From: Knoellia subterranea KCTC 19937
GTDB taxonomy: Bacteria; Actinomycetota; Actinomycetes; Actinomycetales; Dermatophilaceae
Assembly (NCBI RefSeq): GCF_000768685.1
Contig: NZ_AVPK01000003.1
Span: forward strand, 62,001-126,000
Reading direction: 5' to 3'
DNA: 64,000 bases
Part shown: positions 8,366 through 17,419 of the stretch, in pieces
Layout: every line of letters starts with the position of its first letter
Numbering within the stretch: position 1 is the stretch's first letter
Made by a program: the position numbers and the translations under genes
Notes under the pieces: model-generated
What the model saw: the letters and a program-made list of their open reading frames with translations, nothing else
Told to the model about the DNA's origin: nothing
Database searches by the model: none

Positions 8366-8968
8366 TCAGTGGGAGAGGGACAGGCCGAGGAAGAGGGCGT
8401 CGGGTGAGGTGTCGTCGAGGACGGTGAACCCGAGCCGCTCGTAGAAGCCGATCGCGCGCAGGTTGGCCCGTCCGACGCCGAGGTGCACTCCCGGCGACCC
8501 CGCCTCGGTGAGCTGCGCGAGCAGCCGTTCCATGAGGCGGCGGCCCCAGCCGCCACCCTGCCACTGAGGCAGCAGGTCGATGTGCAGGTGCGAGGGGTGT
8601 CGTGCCACAACGTGATCCGGCGCAATCGGGGGTGAGTGGATCAGCGCCACCAGCCGCGCATCGGCGCTCTCGTCAGGCGCCGACCCGAGCGGGTGGTCCT
8701 CCCTCAGGACTGGCCACCACTCCGCCTCGCACCGTGCCTCGAACGCCCGCGTGTCGAGGCACCCCAACAGATAGCCGCCCACGCCGTCACCAGCGCCGTC
8801 GTCGAGGACAGTCGCCAACTCGGGTTCGAAGGCGACGTAGGGACCGACGTACACGTCCCCGAGAAGTCTCGGGACGGCATACAGGCTGCTTGCATCGGAA
8901 CCGGAATCGCCGGTGAGCAGGCAGACGTCGTACAACGCTGCCTGGTCACCGGCGACATAGGGGCGCAA
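8366..8968 (-). CDS. GNAT-family N-acetyltransferase
   Basis: 200 residues. The acetyl-CoA binding stretch QGGGWGRRLMERLL and the closing NLRAIGFYERLGF identify the GNAT fold. The N-terminal LRPYVAGDQAALYDVCLLTGDSG is typical of the actinobacterial branch related to the acetyltransferase-like domain of O-GlcNAcase. The start is unclear: TTG at 8968 is used. It lies 36 bp downstream of acs on the same strand, so co-transcription is possible. The acceptor substrate is unknown. Confidence 0.8.
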   Translation of the reverse strand: MRPYVAGDQAALYDVCLLTGDSGSDASSLYAVPRLLGDVYVGPYVAFEPELATVLDDGAGDGVGGYLLGCLDTRAFEARCEAEWWPVLREDHPLGSAPDESADARLVALIHSPPIAPDHVVARHPSHLHIDLLPQWQGGGWGRRLMERLLAQLTEAGSPGVHLGVGRANLRAIGFYERLGFTVLDDTSPDALFLGLSLSH

Positions 8969-9004
8969 GGGCGAAAAGACCTGTGCGCCAAGGCTGCTGA
9001 CGGT

Positions 9005-10969
9005 TCAGTCCTCCTTGCCGGAGCCGAGGCCCTGCTGGATGAGCGACATGACAGACGAGTCGGCCAGGGTGGTGACGTCACCGATTTCGCGGTTCTCGGC
9101 GACGTCCTTGAGGAGGCGGCGCATGATCTTGCCGGAGCGGGTCTTGGGCAGCTCGGGCACGACCATGATCTGGCGCGGTTTGGCGATCGGGCCGATCTCC
9201 TTGGCGACGTGGTTGCGCAGCTCCTGGACCGTGTCGTCACCGTGGTCCTCCGCCCCTCCCCGGAGGATCACGAAGGCGACGACGGCCTGACCAGTGGTCT
9301 CGTCCGACGCGCCGACGACCGCCGCCTCGGCCACGGACGGATGCGACACGAGGGCCGACTCGATCTCGGCTGTGGAGAGGCGGTGGCCCGAGACGTTCAT
9401 GACGTCGTCGACGCGGCCGAGGAGCCAGATGTTGCCCTTGGCGTCGTACTTCGCACCGTCACCGGCGAAGTAGTACTTGTCGCCGAAGCGGCTCCAGTAC
9501 GTCTCCTTGTAGCGCTCCGGGTCGCCCCAGATGCCGCGGAGCATCGACGGCCACGGCTTGGTGAGGACGAGGTAGCCGACCTTCTCGGCCTCGGTGAACG
9601 GCTGACCCTCGTCGTCGAGGATCTCGGCGCTGATGCCGGGGATCGGGCGCTGGGCCGAGCCGGGCTCGAGTGTCGTCACACCGGGCAGCGGGCTGATCAT
9701 GATCGCGCCCGTCTCGGTCTGCCACCACGTGTCGACGATGGGGGCCCTGTCGCCGCCGATGTTCTTGCGGTACCAGAGCCAGGCCTCGGGGTTGATCGGC
9801 TCACCGACCGAGCCGAGGACGCGGATCGAGGAGAGGTCGAACTTCGCGGGGATGTCCTCGCCCCACTTCATGAACGTGCGGATCGCGGTCGGCGCCGTGT
9901 AGAGGATCGACACCTTGTACTTCTGCACGATCTCCCACCAGCGGCCCTGGTGCGGAGTGTCCGGCGTCCCTTCGTACAGCACCTGCGTCGCGCCGTTCGC
10001 GAGCGGCCCGTAGACGATGTAGGAGTGACCGGTCACCCAGCCGATGTCGGCGGTGCACCAGTAGACGTCGGACTCCGGGTGCACGTCGTGGACGACGGAG
10101 TTCGTGTACGCCGCCTGGGTGAGGTAGCCACCCGTCGTGTGGAAGATGCCCTTCGGCTTCCCCGTGGTGCCCGACGTGTAGAGGATGAAGAGCGGGTGCT
10201 CGGAGTCCATCGGCTCGGCCGCGTGCTCGGGGCTCTGGCCGTCGACGAGGTCGTGCCACCAGATGTCACGGCCCTCGGTCCACTCGACCTCGGACTCGGT
10301 GCGCTTGACGACGAGCACCCTCTCGACCGGGGTGTCGCCACCGGCGAGGGCCTCGTCCACCGCGGGCTTCAGCGGTGCGGGCTTGCCGCGACGCCACTGG
10401 CCGTCGGCCGTGACGACAACGCGCGCCTCGGCGTCGTTGATGCGGGTGCGCAGGGCCTCCGCCGAGAAGCCACCGAAGATCACCGAGTGCGGGGCGCCGA
10501 GGCGGGCACACGCGAGCATCGTCGCGATCGCCTCCGGGATCATCGGCAGGTAGATCGCGACGCGGTCGCCCTTCTTCACGCCCAACTCGGCCAGAGCGTT
10601 CGCCGCGCGGGACACGTCGGCCAGCAGGTCGGCATACGTGATCGTCCGCGTCTCGCCGCCTTCGCTCTCGAAGTGGATCGCGACGCGGTCGCCGTTGCCC
10701 GCCTCGACGTGGCGGTCGACGCAGTTGACGGCGACGTTGAGCTCACCGCCGAGGTACCACTTCGCGAAGGGAGCCTCGCTCCAGTCGAGCGTCTGGTCGA
10801 AGTCCTTGCTCCACGTGAGGCGCTCGCGGGCCTGACGCGCCCAGAAGGCCTCGTGGTCCGCCTCGGCCTCGGCGTAGAGGTCTTCCTTGCCGTTGGCCTG
10901 CGCGGCGAGCTCGGGGCTGGGGGAGAGGTCGAGCTCGGCCAGGTGGCTGGAGAGGTTCTCGTCGGTCAC
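9005..10969 (-). CDS. acs: Acetyl-CoA synthetase
   Basis: 654 residues from GTG 10969, the usual length of Acs; GAGGAG lies seven bases upstream. Motifs: YTSGTTGKPKG (AMP-forming phosphate loop), WWQTETGAIMI, and PKTRSGKIMRR near the C-terminus, whose lysine is the conserved acetylation target. Converts acetate, ATP and CoA to acetyl-CoA. The ActP-type symporter pair downstream at 15.4-17.4 kb would supply acetate. A weak Crp-like sequence (GTGTGATGCAGCGCACGC, near 11034) lies upstream but is not convincing. Confidence 0.96.
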   Translation of the reverse strand: MTDENLSSHLAELDLSPSPELAAQANGKEDLYAEAEADHEAFWARQARERLTWSKDFDQTLDWSEAPFAKWYLGGELNVAVNCVDRHVEAGNGDRVAIHFESEGGETRTITYADLLADVSRAANALAELGVKKGDRVAIYLPMIPEAIATMLACARLGAPHSVIFGGFSAEALRTRINDAEARVVVTADGQWRRGKPAPLKPAVDEALAGGDTPVERVLVVKRTESEVEWTEGRDIWWHDLVDGQSPEHAAEPMDSEHPLFILYTSGTTGKPKGIFHTTGGYLTQAAYTNSVVHDVHPESDVYWCTADIGWVTGHSYIVYGPLANGATQVLYEGTPDTPHQGRWWEIVQKYKVSILYTAPTAIRTFMKWGEDIPAKFDLSSIRVLGSVGEPINPEAWLWYRKNIGGDRAPIVDTWWQTETGAIMISPLPGVTTLEPGSAQRPIPGISAEILDDEGQPFTEAEKVGYLVLTKPWPSMLRGIWGDPERYKETYWSRFGDKYYFAGDGAKYDAKGNIWLLGRVDDVMNVSGHRLSTAEIESALVSHPSVAEAAVVGASDETTGQAVVAFVILRGGAEDHGDDTVQELRNHVAKEIGPIAKPRQIMVVPELPKTRSGKIMRRLLKDVAENREIGDVTTLADSSVMSLIQQGLGSGKED

Positions 10970-11233
10970 TTCAGGGCTCCTCGTCATCGGGGATCGTGCG
11001 CCGCAGGGTTCGGGGTCGTGCCACGAAAGGCGCGGTGTGATGCAGCGCACGCACTGGTCCCACCCAACCCTGTCGGCGGCGGCGCATCAACACCGGTCCA
11101 CACATTCGTCGCCGGGAGGCAGGTGCCCTGCGACGGGCGGTGCGACCAACGGGTGGCCGTCACCTTCCGGAGGCCTGCGATCAACGGCACAAGGTATGCC
11201 GTCCGCTCCCGACCCGCAGTAACCTCGCGTCCC

Positions 11234-12256
11234 ATGGGCGACACATTTACCCCGGATGCCACTCCTGACGTCACGCACGACGCGGGCGAGGTCTACACGC
11301 GAGTTGAGTCACCGCGGGCCAGCGCAGGAGCCGGCGCAGGCGAGGGTGCGCCGTCAGCCGCAGCGGCACCCCCGGCGACACCACAGGCCCCCGCCGGCTC
11401 ACCGACCGGCTCGCCGACCGACCTGACGACCGACCCGACGACGCGCGACTGGTCGGCGCTCGCGGCCAAGGCGTGGCCGGTGGTGGCCATGGTTCTCGCG
11501 GCAGCTCTGTGGTGGCCGACCGCGTTCTCGGGGCGCGCCGACTGGATGCACCTGCCGCTCGCGGGTGATTCGAGCCAGGGGGTGGCTGCGCTCGGCAGCA
11601 CGGTCTTCCTCGGCTGCCTCGTCGGCGCATCGGTCGTGGCGGCGTTGGTGTCCTCGCCGTGGCCGAGGTTCGGGATCGCGTTCGGCCTGACCGTCGCAGC
11701 CTGGCTGCTCAGCGACGGTTCGGGCGACCTGCTCAAGGGTGGGCGGCCGGTGCTCGCCGCGCTCGCCGGTCTGGGCATGTTGCTCGGACTCTGGGTCGGT
11801 GCCCGCGCGCCGCGTGGTCCGGTCGCCGTCGCGGCCTACCTCGGCATGGTGGCCGGGTTGTCGCCGGCGACGTGGGGGCGTGGGGTCGTACTCGCCATCG
11901 CCGTGGCCCTGCCGTTCTGGGCGGCCACGAAGGATCGGGTCGCCCCCACGATCTTCGCCGTCGTGCGAGTCATCCTCACCTGGCTGTTCGCGGTGTTGAT
12001 CGCGATCGGTCTGCACGTCGGCTGGTCGAAGCTCCGGCCCGGGCTCGCCGGCTCCGGCCCGGTCGAGGCGGCCAGGGTCGTGGCTCGGGGCTTCGTCGAC
12101 CACCTGCGTGCCCACTGGCTCGACCTCGCCGAGACGGCCCTTCGCGCCTACACCGGGTGGATCTGGCTCGCAGCCGTCCTGGCCGTCGTGTTCGTCGCGG
12201 CCCGGGTGGCCTGGACGTCACGAACCCGGCTCACCCGCAAGGCGACCGCTTCCTGA
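11234..12256 (+). CDS. Multi-pass membrane protein, function unknown
   Basis: 340 residues. A hydrophilic N-terminal 70 residues rich in Ala, Pro and Thr precede about eight transmembrane segments. No conserved motif was recognised. ATG 11234 (MGDTFTPD) is chosen as the first start of the hydrophobic unit; no strong ribosome binding site is visible, so the message may be leaderless. It is divergent from acs across 264 bp, which contains one exact copy of the 13-bp GTATGCCGTCCGC motif; a second copy follows its stop. Confidence 0.6.
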   Translation: MGDTFTPDATPDVTHDAGEVYTRVESPRASAGAGAGEGAPSAAAAPPATPQAPAGSPTGSPTDLTTDPTTRDWSALAAKAWPVVAMVLAAALWWPTAFSGRADWMHLPLAGDSSQGVAALGSTVFLGCLVGASVVAALVSSPWPRFGIAFGLTVAAWLLSDGSGDLLKGGRPVLAALAGLGMLLGLWVGARAPRGPVAVAAYLGMVAGLSPATWGRGVVLAIAVALPFWAATKDRVAPTIFAVVRVILTWLFAVLIAIGLHVGWSKLRPGLAGSGPVEAARVVARGFVDHLRAHWLDLAETALRAYTGWIWLAAVLAVVFVAARVAWTSRTRLTRKATAS

Positions 12257-12432
12257 CGGAGGCGAGCGGACGGCATACCCCGTCAGCCCACGAAGTGGGC
12301 AAAGTGCACCGTATGCCGGTTCCCACGATGGTCTGAACGTGCACTCTGTGCCCAGTGTGTTCGGCAACGGTTCCACTCTGTCCAGCTTCATGCTGCACTG
12401 AGGTCACACAACGACCTACAAGGAAGTGGGCC

Positions 12433-13350
12433 ATGTTCGAAGAAGGTCAGCTGTACTCGCCCGTGACCCGGCACGAGGACGGCACCGTCGAAGTTCACCT
12501 GAGTGACAACCACCCGGGCCGCAATGACGAGCACTACCTCCAGCGCCGCGGCGAGATCGCCGGAGCCGCGCTGTCGTGGACGCGTGGGGAGCCGATCCCG
12601 GTCATCGACTACACCGAGACCGAGCACGAGATCTGGCGGACCGTGAGTCACCAGCTCGCACCGAAGCACGAGAAGTACGCGCACAGCGAGTACCTCGCCG
12701 CCAAGCACGCGCTGCGTCTGCCGACCGAGCATGTGCCTCAGCTGCACGAGGTCACCGAGCGGCTTCAGCCGCTGACCGGTTGGTCCTACATTGCCGCGCC
12801 CGGGCTCGTGCCGCTGCGCGACTTCTACGGCGACCTGGGGTCGCGGACCTTCAACTCGACGCAGTACCTGCGCCACGGCTCCGAGCCGCTCTACACCCCC
12901 GAGCCCGACATCATCCACGAGGTCATCGGACACGGAAACCAGCTCGCCTCACCGCGATTCGCGCGCATCACCGAGGCTGCCGGCAAGGCGTCGCTGCGGG
13001 TCGAGACCGACGACGCGATGAAGTTCATCGCCGACGTGTTCTGGTTCTCCATGGAGTTCGGCGTCATGCGCGAGCACGGTGAGGTCAAGGCCTACGGCGC
13101 CGGCATCCTGTCGAGCTACGGCGAGATGGACGAGTTCGCGCACATGGAGCTGCGCGCCCTCGACCTCGCCGACATGGGGACGCTCAACTACGACATCACG
13201 CAGTACCAGCCGGTGCTGTTCTGCGCCGCCTCGCTCGACCAGCTCGAGGACGTCGTGGGCAGCTTCTTCGAGACGGTCGACGACGACTCGGCCGCGAAGC
13301 TGCGGGCCGAGGCGGTCGACCGCGGGCTCGTCGAGGCTGCGTCCGACTGA
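12433..13350 (+). CDS. phhA: Phenylalanine-4-hydroxylase (aromatic amino acid hydroxylase)
   Basis: 305 residues. Iron ligands are the pair in HEVIGH (His162, His167) and Glu208 of WFSMEFG, the non-haem 2-His-1-carboxylate triad of pterin-dependent hydroxylases. It would convert phenylalanine to tyrosine with tetrahydrobiopterin and O2 as first step of phenylalanine breakdown. AAGGAAGTGGG precedes the ATG. It lacks a regulatory ACT domain, as usual for bacterial enzymes. The gene stands alone between a membrane protein and a convergent secreted protein. Confidence 0.92.
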   Translation: MFEEGQLYSPVTRHEDGTVEVHLSDNHPGRNDEHYLQRRGEIAGAALSWTRGEPIPVIDYTETEHEIWRTVSHQLAPKHEKYAHSEYLAAKHALRLPTEHVPQLHEVTERLQPLTGWSYIAAPGLVPLRDFYGDLGSRTFNSTQYLRHGSEPLYTPEPDIIHEVIGHGNQLASPRFARITEAAGKASLRVETDDAMKFIADVFWFSMEFGVMREHGEVKAYGAGILSSYGEMDEFAHMELRALDLADMGTLNYDITQYQPVLFCAASLDQLEDVVGSFFETVDDDSAAKLRAEAVDRGLVEAASD

Positions 13351-13362
13351 CCTCTGCTCGAC

Positions 13363-13442
13363 TTCGACTGGTTGCCCGTTTGGGCGGTTCCGGGCGGTGG
13401 TTCGCCGCTCCGAGACGCGCCCAAACGGGCAATTCAGTCGAA
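13363..13442. terminator. Long inverted repeat, likely bidirectional terminator
   Basis: Arms 13363-13386 and 13418-13442 (core TTGCCCGTTTGGGCG against CGCCCAAACGGGCAA, outer CGACTG/CAGTCG) pair almost perfectly. It fills the gap between the convergent phhA and AMIN-like genes. No U-run follows. Confidence 0.75.
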
Positions 13443-13444
13443 CT

Positions 13445-13981
13445 TCACCACTTGTGGGCGACGTCGATGACGAGCCGGCTCGTGCCGGTCGCGGTGTCGT
13501 TGAGCGTGAAGACGCGGAAGGGGAGCCGGGCTCGGACGCCGAGCGCGACGGTGGACTGGCCCTCGAACGACCCGGCCCACTTCACCTGCCGGAAGGTCGT
13601 GTAGCCCGTGACGTTCGGCATGGCCGGCGCCGTCGTGTAGCGCGCTGCCCGGTCGACGACCTGGATCGCCGCGCCACCGGCAACCGGCACCGGGAATCCC
13701 GATCCGTCCTGCGTGACGACGCTGACGTAGCGCACGTCGTAGCCGGTGGCCGAGCCACGGTGGTCGATGACGAGCCGGTCGAAGCACGCGTGTCGACCTG
13801 CTCGCACCCCCGTGAGCGTCGTGGCCTTCATCGTGGACGAGGACTTTGCGAGCGAGCCCCAGGTGATGCCGCAGTACGGCGCGGCGGAAGCAGTGGTGGC
13901 GCCGATGGCGGCAGGTGCGGTGGCGGCGGCGAGGCCCAGTGCGAGGGCGGCGGCGCTGCGGCGAAGGGTGGTGCGGTTCAT
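13445..13981 (-). CDS. Secreted AMIN-like domain protein
   Basis: 178 residues. A signal peptide (MNRTTLRRSAA, hydrophobic LALGLAAATAP, cleavage after TTASA) is followed by a domain with CFDRLVIDHRG, TFRQVKWAGSFEGQ and the closing SRLVIDVAHKW, the pattern of the actinobacterial 'AMIN-like' (lipo)proteins. Two cysteines (in PYCGI and HACFD) may form a disulphide. GAGGAGGACACC is a strong ribosome binding site in front of ATG 13981. Probably exported, cell-envelope associated; role unknown. Confidence 0.7.
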   Translation of the reverse strand: MNRTTLRRSAAALALGLAAATAPAAIGATTASAAPYCGITWGSLAKSSSTMKATTLTGVRAGRHACFDRLVIDHRGSATGYDVRYVSVVTQDGSGFPVPVAGGAAIQVVDRAARYTTAPAMPNVTGYTTFRQVKWAGSFEGQSTVALGVRARLPFRVFTLNDTATGTSRLVIDVAHKW

Positions 13982-14163
13982 GGTGTCCTCCTCGTGTGGT
14001 GCGGTCACAGGGAAGACGCGTATGCCGCCCGCCCCGGTTGACAGGTCAGGAGGACCGAGTGCCGGGCCAGATACACGAGAGCCGACAAAGGCGCCTGTCT
14101 TCACTCATCACAGATGGTGTCCAGCGCCGTCGCCAAGCCCTGCGCAAGGCCCCCTTCCGCCGA

Positions 14164-14706
14164 TCAACCTGGTTGCTGTCGGCCGGGTATCAAGGCGTGC
14201 GCGTCGGAAACAACGTCCTCCAACGTCGTGAGTGGCTCGAGCCCACCAACGCCATATGCATCGAGCGTCAGCTGAATCGCTTCCTCCGCGTCCACCTCCA
14301 GTGCCGCCGCCAACGCGACGATGTCCGCTCGGTCGCGCGCGCGACCTGCCGCCAACTTCATCGCGAGCAGTTGCTCGAGCGATGCCAATTGAACTCGCAG
14401 TCCGGGGTGCTCGGGCGGCGCGAGGGCATCGGCAGGCAACGGCGGCAGGAAGGGGCGCGCTGCTCCGTTGAGCCATCCCTCCGGCAAGCCCAGTTCGTGA
14501 GCCATGTGCGCGACGATCTCGGCCACCCGACTCTCGGTCGTGATGCCGTCGATGTCCTGGGTCGGGCGGTCGCTATTCGGAAGGTGTAGCGATATCGCAG
14601 CCCCTCCGACGACGTAGACAGTGGCCGCGATCCCCGCGCTGCGAAGGCGTTGGTCGAGCTCGTCCAGCAGTTGCCGGATGCGTACCGCGTCGAAGTCGAA
14701 GGTCAT
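14164..14706 (-). CDS. DUF6036-type nucleotidyltransferase (putative toxin-like partner)
   Basis: 180 residues. VVGGAAISLHLPNSDRPTQDID contains the GG-x(n)-R-x-T-x-D-I-D nucleotidyltransferase core of the AbiEii/MNT/DUF6036 group. An AMKLAAGRARDRADI segment further on is the typical second motif (K...R..RDR.D). The ATG overlaps the upstream XRE gene by ATGA, so the two are coupled. Such pairs behave as toxin-antitoxin or phage-defence modules in other systems, where the enzyme nucleotidylates tRNA or proteins. Here this is inference. Confidence 0.72.
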   Translation of the reverse strand: MTFDFDAVRIRQLLDELDQRLRSAGIAATVYVVGGAAISLHLPNSDRPTQDIDGITTESRVAEIVAHMAHELGLPEGWLNGAARPFLPPLPADALAPPEHPGLRVQLASLEQLLAMKLAAGRARDRADIVALAAALEVDAEEAIQLTLDAYGVGGLEPLTTLEDVVSDAHALIPGRQQPG

Positions 14707-15260
14707 GCGGTCACCAGATCGCGCTCGTTGATCTCGATCCCGAGCCTGGCGAGGCCCTCGTCCAAGGGTCGCCCCGTCCTCAAGGGCAAGGGGGCCCAAG
14801 GTTCACGCAACGGCATCGGGGCAGCCAGCCACTTGGGAACGGGTCGCCCGTCGTTGGCCGCCTCGCGCAGGAGGGTGTGGGTCAGGGTCTTCCACGGGCC
14901 AGCCAATCGCCGCTGTGGAGAGCCCGTCGCCCAGATGGCCCGACGGGCGGGGCTGCTCAGGGCGAGCGACTGGTCGCGTCCCTGAAGCAACATTCGCAGG
15001 GCCCACATCGGATCGGTCTCGTCAGAGGTGGCGACGGCATCGATGACGTCTGCGGCCCGCATCCAGGTGCGATTTCGGGCCTGTTCCGCTGCCTCCTCAA
15101 GGTCGAGGAGAACCATGGCAGACGGGACGGTCCGCCCAGCCAGATAGTCCCCAAGTCGAGACGGGGTGCACCCGAGCGCATATGCCGCCTGACTCCGGTT
15201 GAAACCGGCAGCCTCCATCAACGCCTGAAGGCGCCGTTGGAGTGTCTCGTGCGTGGCCAT
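14703..15260 (-). CDS. XRE-family helix-turn-helix protein paired with nucleotidyltransferase
   Basis: 185 residues from ATG 15260. The N-terminal helix-turn-helix (ETLQRRLQALMEAAGFNRSQ then AAYALGCTPSRLGDYLAGR, about 5-43) is Cro/C1-like; the remaining 140 residues are helical and unassigned. It likely represses its own promoter and may neutralise the coupled nucleotidyltransferase. The promoter is an AT-rich island in otherwise GC-rich DNA, a sign of acquisition. The start immediately behind a TATATT -10 box suggests a leaderless message. Confidence 0.72.
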   Translation of the reverse strand: MATHETLQRRLQALMEAAGFNRSQAAYALGCTPSRLGDYLAGRTVPSAMVLLDLEEAAEQARNRTWMRAADVIDAVATSDETDPMWALRMLLQGRDQSLALSSPARRAIWATGSPQRRLAGPWKTLTHTLLREAANDGRPVPKWLAAPMPLREPWAPLPLRTGRPLDEGLARLGIEINERDLVTA

Positions 15261-15297
15261 GCAGCTAGAATATACCCAAATATGGATATTGACATAT
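15261..15297 (-). promoter_or_regulatory. AT-rich promoter and operator of XRE/NTase pair
   Basis: On the minus strand TATATT (15274-15269) sits eight bases before the ATG, placing transcription start at or near the start codon. The same stretch holds an imperfect palindrome, AATAT at 15269 and ATATT at 15286-15290, a natural site for the XRE protein. Composition contrasts sharply with the surroundings. Confidence 0.55.
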
Positions 15298-15360
15298 AGG
15301 AGAACCGACTCCGTACCCCGTCGGCGCACGGCGAGCGGACGGCATACCCCTCACAACGTC

Positions 15361-15401
15361 GTGTGCCCCAGCGGTCCCGGAAAGGGACCGCTGGGGCACA
15401 C
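15361..15401. terminator. Perfect 18-bp hairpin downstream of ActP gene
   Basis: Arms 15361-15378 and 15384-15401 (GTGTGCCCCAGCGGTCCC and its complement) with loop GGAAA. It follows the stop of the symporter on the minus strand; no U-run, as is common in actinobacteria. Confidence 0.8.
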
Positions 15402-15413
15402 GAGGCGAGTGGA

Positions 15414-17075
15414 TCAGTGGTCGAGAGCCTTCGCGACACCGTGGCCGGTGAGCGAGCGGACCTCCATCTCCGCGTACTTCTGGGCGTTGTGCTCCTGGCT
15501 CGTGACCGTGCCGAGCCAGCCGAGGAAGAACGCCAGCGGGATCGTCACGAGGCCCGGGTTGTCGAGCGGGAACCATGAGAAGTCGATGTTCGGGTTGGTG
15601 ATCATCGACGGGGAGGGGCCGCCCTCGACGAGCGGGGCCTTGCCCGACACGACAGGGCTGAAGATGATCAGGCCGATCGTCGAGATGAGACCGCCGTAGA
15701 TCGACCAGAGCGCGCCACGGGTGTTGAAGCGCTTCCAGAACAGCGAGTAGAGAATCGTCGGCAGGTTCGCCGACGCCGCGACGGCGAAGGCGAGGGCCAC
15801 GAGGAACGCGATGTTCTGGCTCTTGGCGAACATGCCACCGAGGATCGCGACCGCACCGATGACGATGGCGGCGATGCGGGCCACCTTGACCTCGTTCTCG
15901 TTGGTCGTGTCACCGCGCTTGATGACCTCCTTGTAGATGTCGTGCGCGAAGGTCGCCGACGCCGTGATCGTCAGACCGGCGACGACGGCGAGGATCGTGG
16001 CGAACGCGATGCCGGACACGATGCCGAGGAACGTGCTGCCGCCGAGGTGGAACGCGAGCAGCGGTGCGGCCGAGTTGGCCTTGCCCGGTGCGGCGTTGAT
16101 CTCGGCCGAACCGACGAGCGCGCCGGCGCCGTAGCCGACGACGAGGGTCAGCAGGTAGAAGCCGCCGATGAGCCAGATGGCCCACTCGACCGACTTGCGG
16201 GCCTGCTTGCTCGTCGGGACCGTGTAGAAGCGCTGGAGCACGTGCGGCAGACCGGCGGTGCCGAGGACGAGGGCGAGCGACAGCGAGATGAAGTCGATCT
16301 TCGTCGTCGTGTTGAGGCCGTACTTCACGCCGGGCTCGAGAAGCTTCTCGCCGACCTTGGGGTTCTTCTCGATCGCGGCGTCGAAGAGGCCGGACAGGTT
16401 GAAGCCGTACTTGCCGAGCACCCAGACGGTCATGATCGCCGTGGCCGCGATGAGGAGGACGGCCTTGATGATCTGCACCCAGGTCGTGCCACGCATGCCG
16501 CCGATGAGGACGTAGGTGATCATGACGATGCCGACGATGGCGATGACCAGGTTCTGGGCGGCCTCACCGGAGACGCCGAGGAGCAGCGACACGAGGCCAC
16601 CGGCTCCGGCCATCTGGGCCAGCAGGTAGAAGAACGACACGCAGAGGACCGACACGGCGGTGGCGATGCGGACCGGGCGCTGCTTGAGGCGGTAGCTCAG
16701 CACGTCGGCCATCGTGAGGCGACCCGTGTTGCGCATGAGCTCGGCGACGAGCAGCAGCGCGACGAGCCACGCGACGAGGAAGCCGATCGAGTAGAGGAAG
16801 CCGTCGTAGCCCTGGAGGGCGATGGCGCCGGCGATGCCGAGGAAGCTCGCGGCCGAGAGGTAGTCGCCGGCGATGGCGACACCGTTCTGACGACCGGAGA
16901 AGCCGCCACTCGCGGTGTAGAACTCGCCGGCGGTCTTGTTGCCGCGGGCGATCTTGACGATGACGACGAGCGTCACGAGGACGAAGCCGGCGAAGATCGC
17001 GATGTTGAGGGCGGGGGAGCCGACGGAGGTTGCGGCCTCAGTGGGGAGAGCCGAAGGGAGGGCGATGGCAGCCAT
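15414..17075 (-). CDS. actP: Cation/acetate symporter (SSS family, ActP-like)
   Basis: 553 residues with about 13 transmembrane segments. It carries SSS-family features including GGFSGRQNGVAIAGDYLSAASFLG near residues 57-80 and a GTAGLPHVLQRFYT segment typical of acetate/pyruvate-type symporters. It begins two bases after the stop of the DUF485 gene, the standard pairing in which the small protein supports the transporter. With acs nearby it likely imports acetate with Na+ or H+. The hairpin at 15361-15401 ends the operon. Confidence 0.85.
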   Translation of the reverse strand: MAAIALPSALPTEAATSVGSPALNIAIFAGFVLVTLVVIVKIARGNKTAGEFYTASGGFSGRQNGVAIAGDYLSAASFLGIAGAIALQGYDGFLYSIGFLVAWLVALLLVAELMRNTGRLTMADVLSYRLKQRPVRIATAVSVLCVSFFYLLAQMAGAGGLVSLLLGVSGEAAQNLVIAIVGIVMITYVLIGGMRGTTWVQIIKAVLLIAATAIMTVWVLGKYGFNLSGLFDAAIEKNPKVGEKLLEPGVKYGLNTTTKIDFISLSLALVLGTAGLPHVLQRFYTVPTSKQARKSVEWAIWLIGGFYLLTLVVGYGAGALVGSAEINAAPGKANSAAPLLAFHLGGSTFLGIVSGIAFATILAVVAGLTITASATFAHDIYKEVIKRGDTTNENEVKVARIAAIVIGAVAILGGMFAKSQNIAFLVALAFAVAASANLPTILYSLFWKRFNTRGALWSIYGGLISTIGLIIFSPVVSGKAPLVEGGPSPSMITNPNIDFSWFPLDNPGLVTIPLAFFLGWLGTVTSQEHNAQKYAEMEVRSLTGHGVAKALDH

Positions 17076-17077
17076 TT

Positions 17078-17419
17078 TCAGTGCTCCTTGTCGCCGTCGA
17101 GCTTCGAGCCGAGGGCGTCCGCCAGCGGGTCGAGCTCACGGTTGGCCCACCGGGCATAGATGAACGTGATGGCGAACGTCGTGACGAACTGGCCGAGCCC
17201 GAAGAACAGGCCGACGGTGATGTTGCCGAAGACCTTGGTGCCCATGAACCCGGGCGCGAAGATCGACAGCAGAACGTAGACGAAGTACCAGACGAGGAAG
17301 AACGCCGTCATGGGGAAGACGAAGCCGCGGAACTTGCGGCGCAGCTCCTGGAATTCGTCCGTGGACTGCATTGCGACGTAGGGATCCTCGTCGCGCAGGG
17401 TGCGAGCGTCGTTGCTCAC
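17078..17419 (-). CDS. DUF485 membrane protein, symporter partner
   Basis: 113 residues with two transmembrane segments (about 36-58 and 70-92) and the DUF485 core ELRRKFRGFVFPMTAFFLVWY. It precedes the ActP-like gene in the same operon, as in E. coli yjcH-actP. It probably acts as accessory subunit. GGAGGTGCACCC lies just before the start. Confidence 0.9.
   Translation of the reverse strand: MSNDARTLRDEDPYVAMQSTDEFQELRRKFRGFVFPMTAFFLVWYFVYVLLSIFAPGFMGTKVFGNITVGLFFGLGQFVTTFAITFIYARWANRELDPLADALGSKLDGDKEH

Noticed and set aside
11030-11050. Crp site upstream of acs
   Set aside because: GTGTGATGCAGCGCACGC has only one good half-site; too weak to call although acs is a Crp target in other bacteria.
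8636-11233. Long open frame on the plus strand opposite acs, continuous with the membrane protein at 11234
   Set aside because: It is the mirror of acs codon bias; its translation is low in hydrophobic structure and rich in Arg/Asp/Val, without family similarity. Only the part from 11234 is kept.
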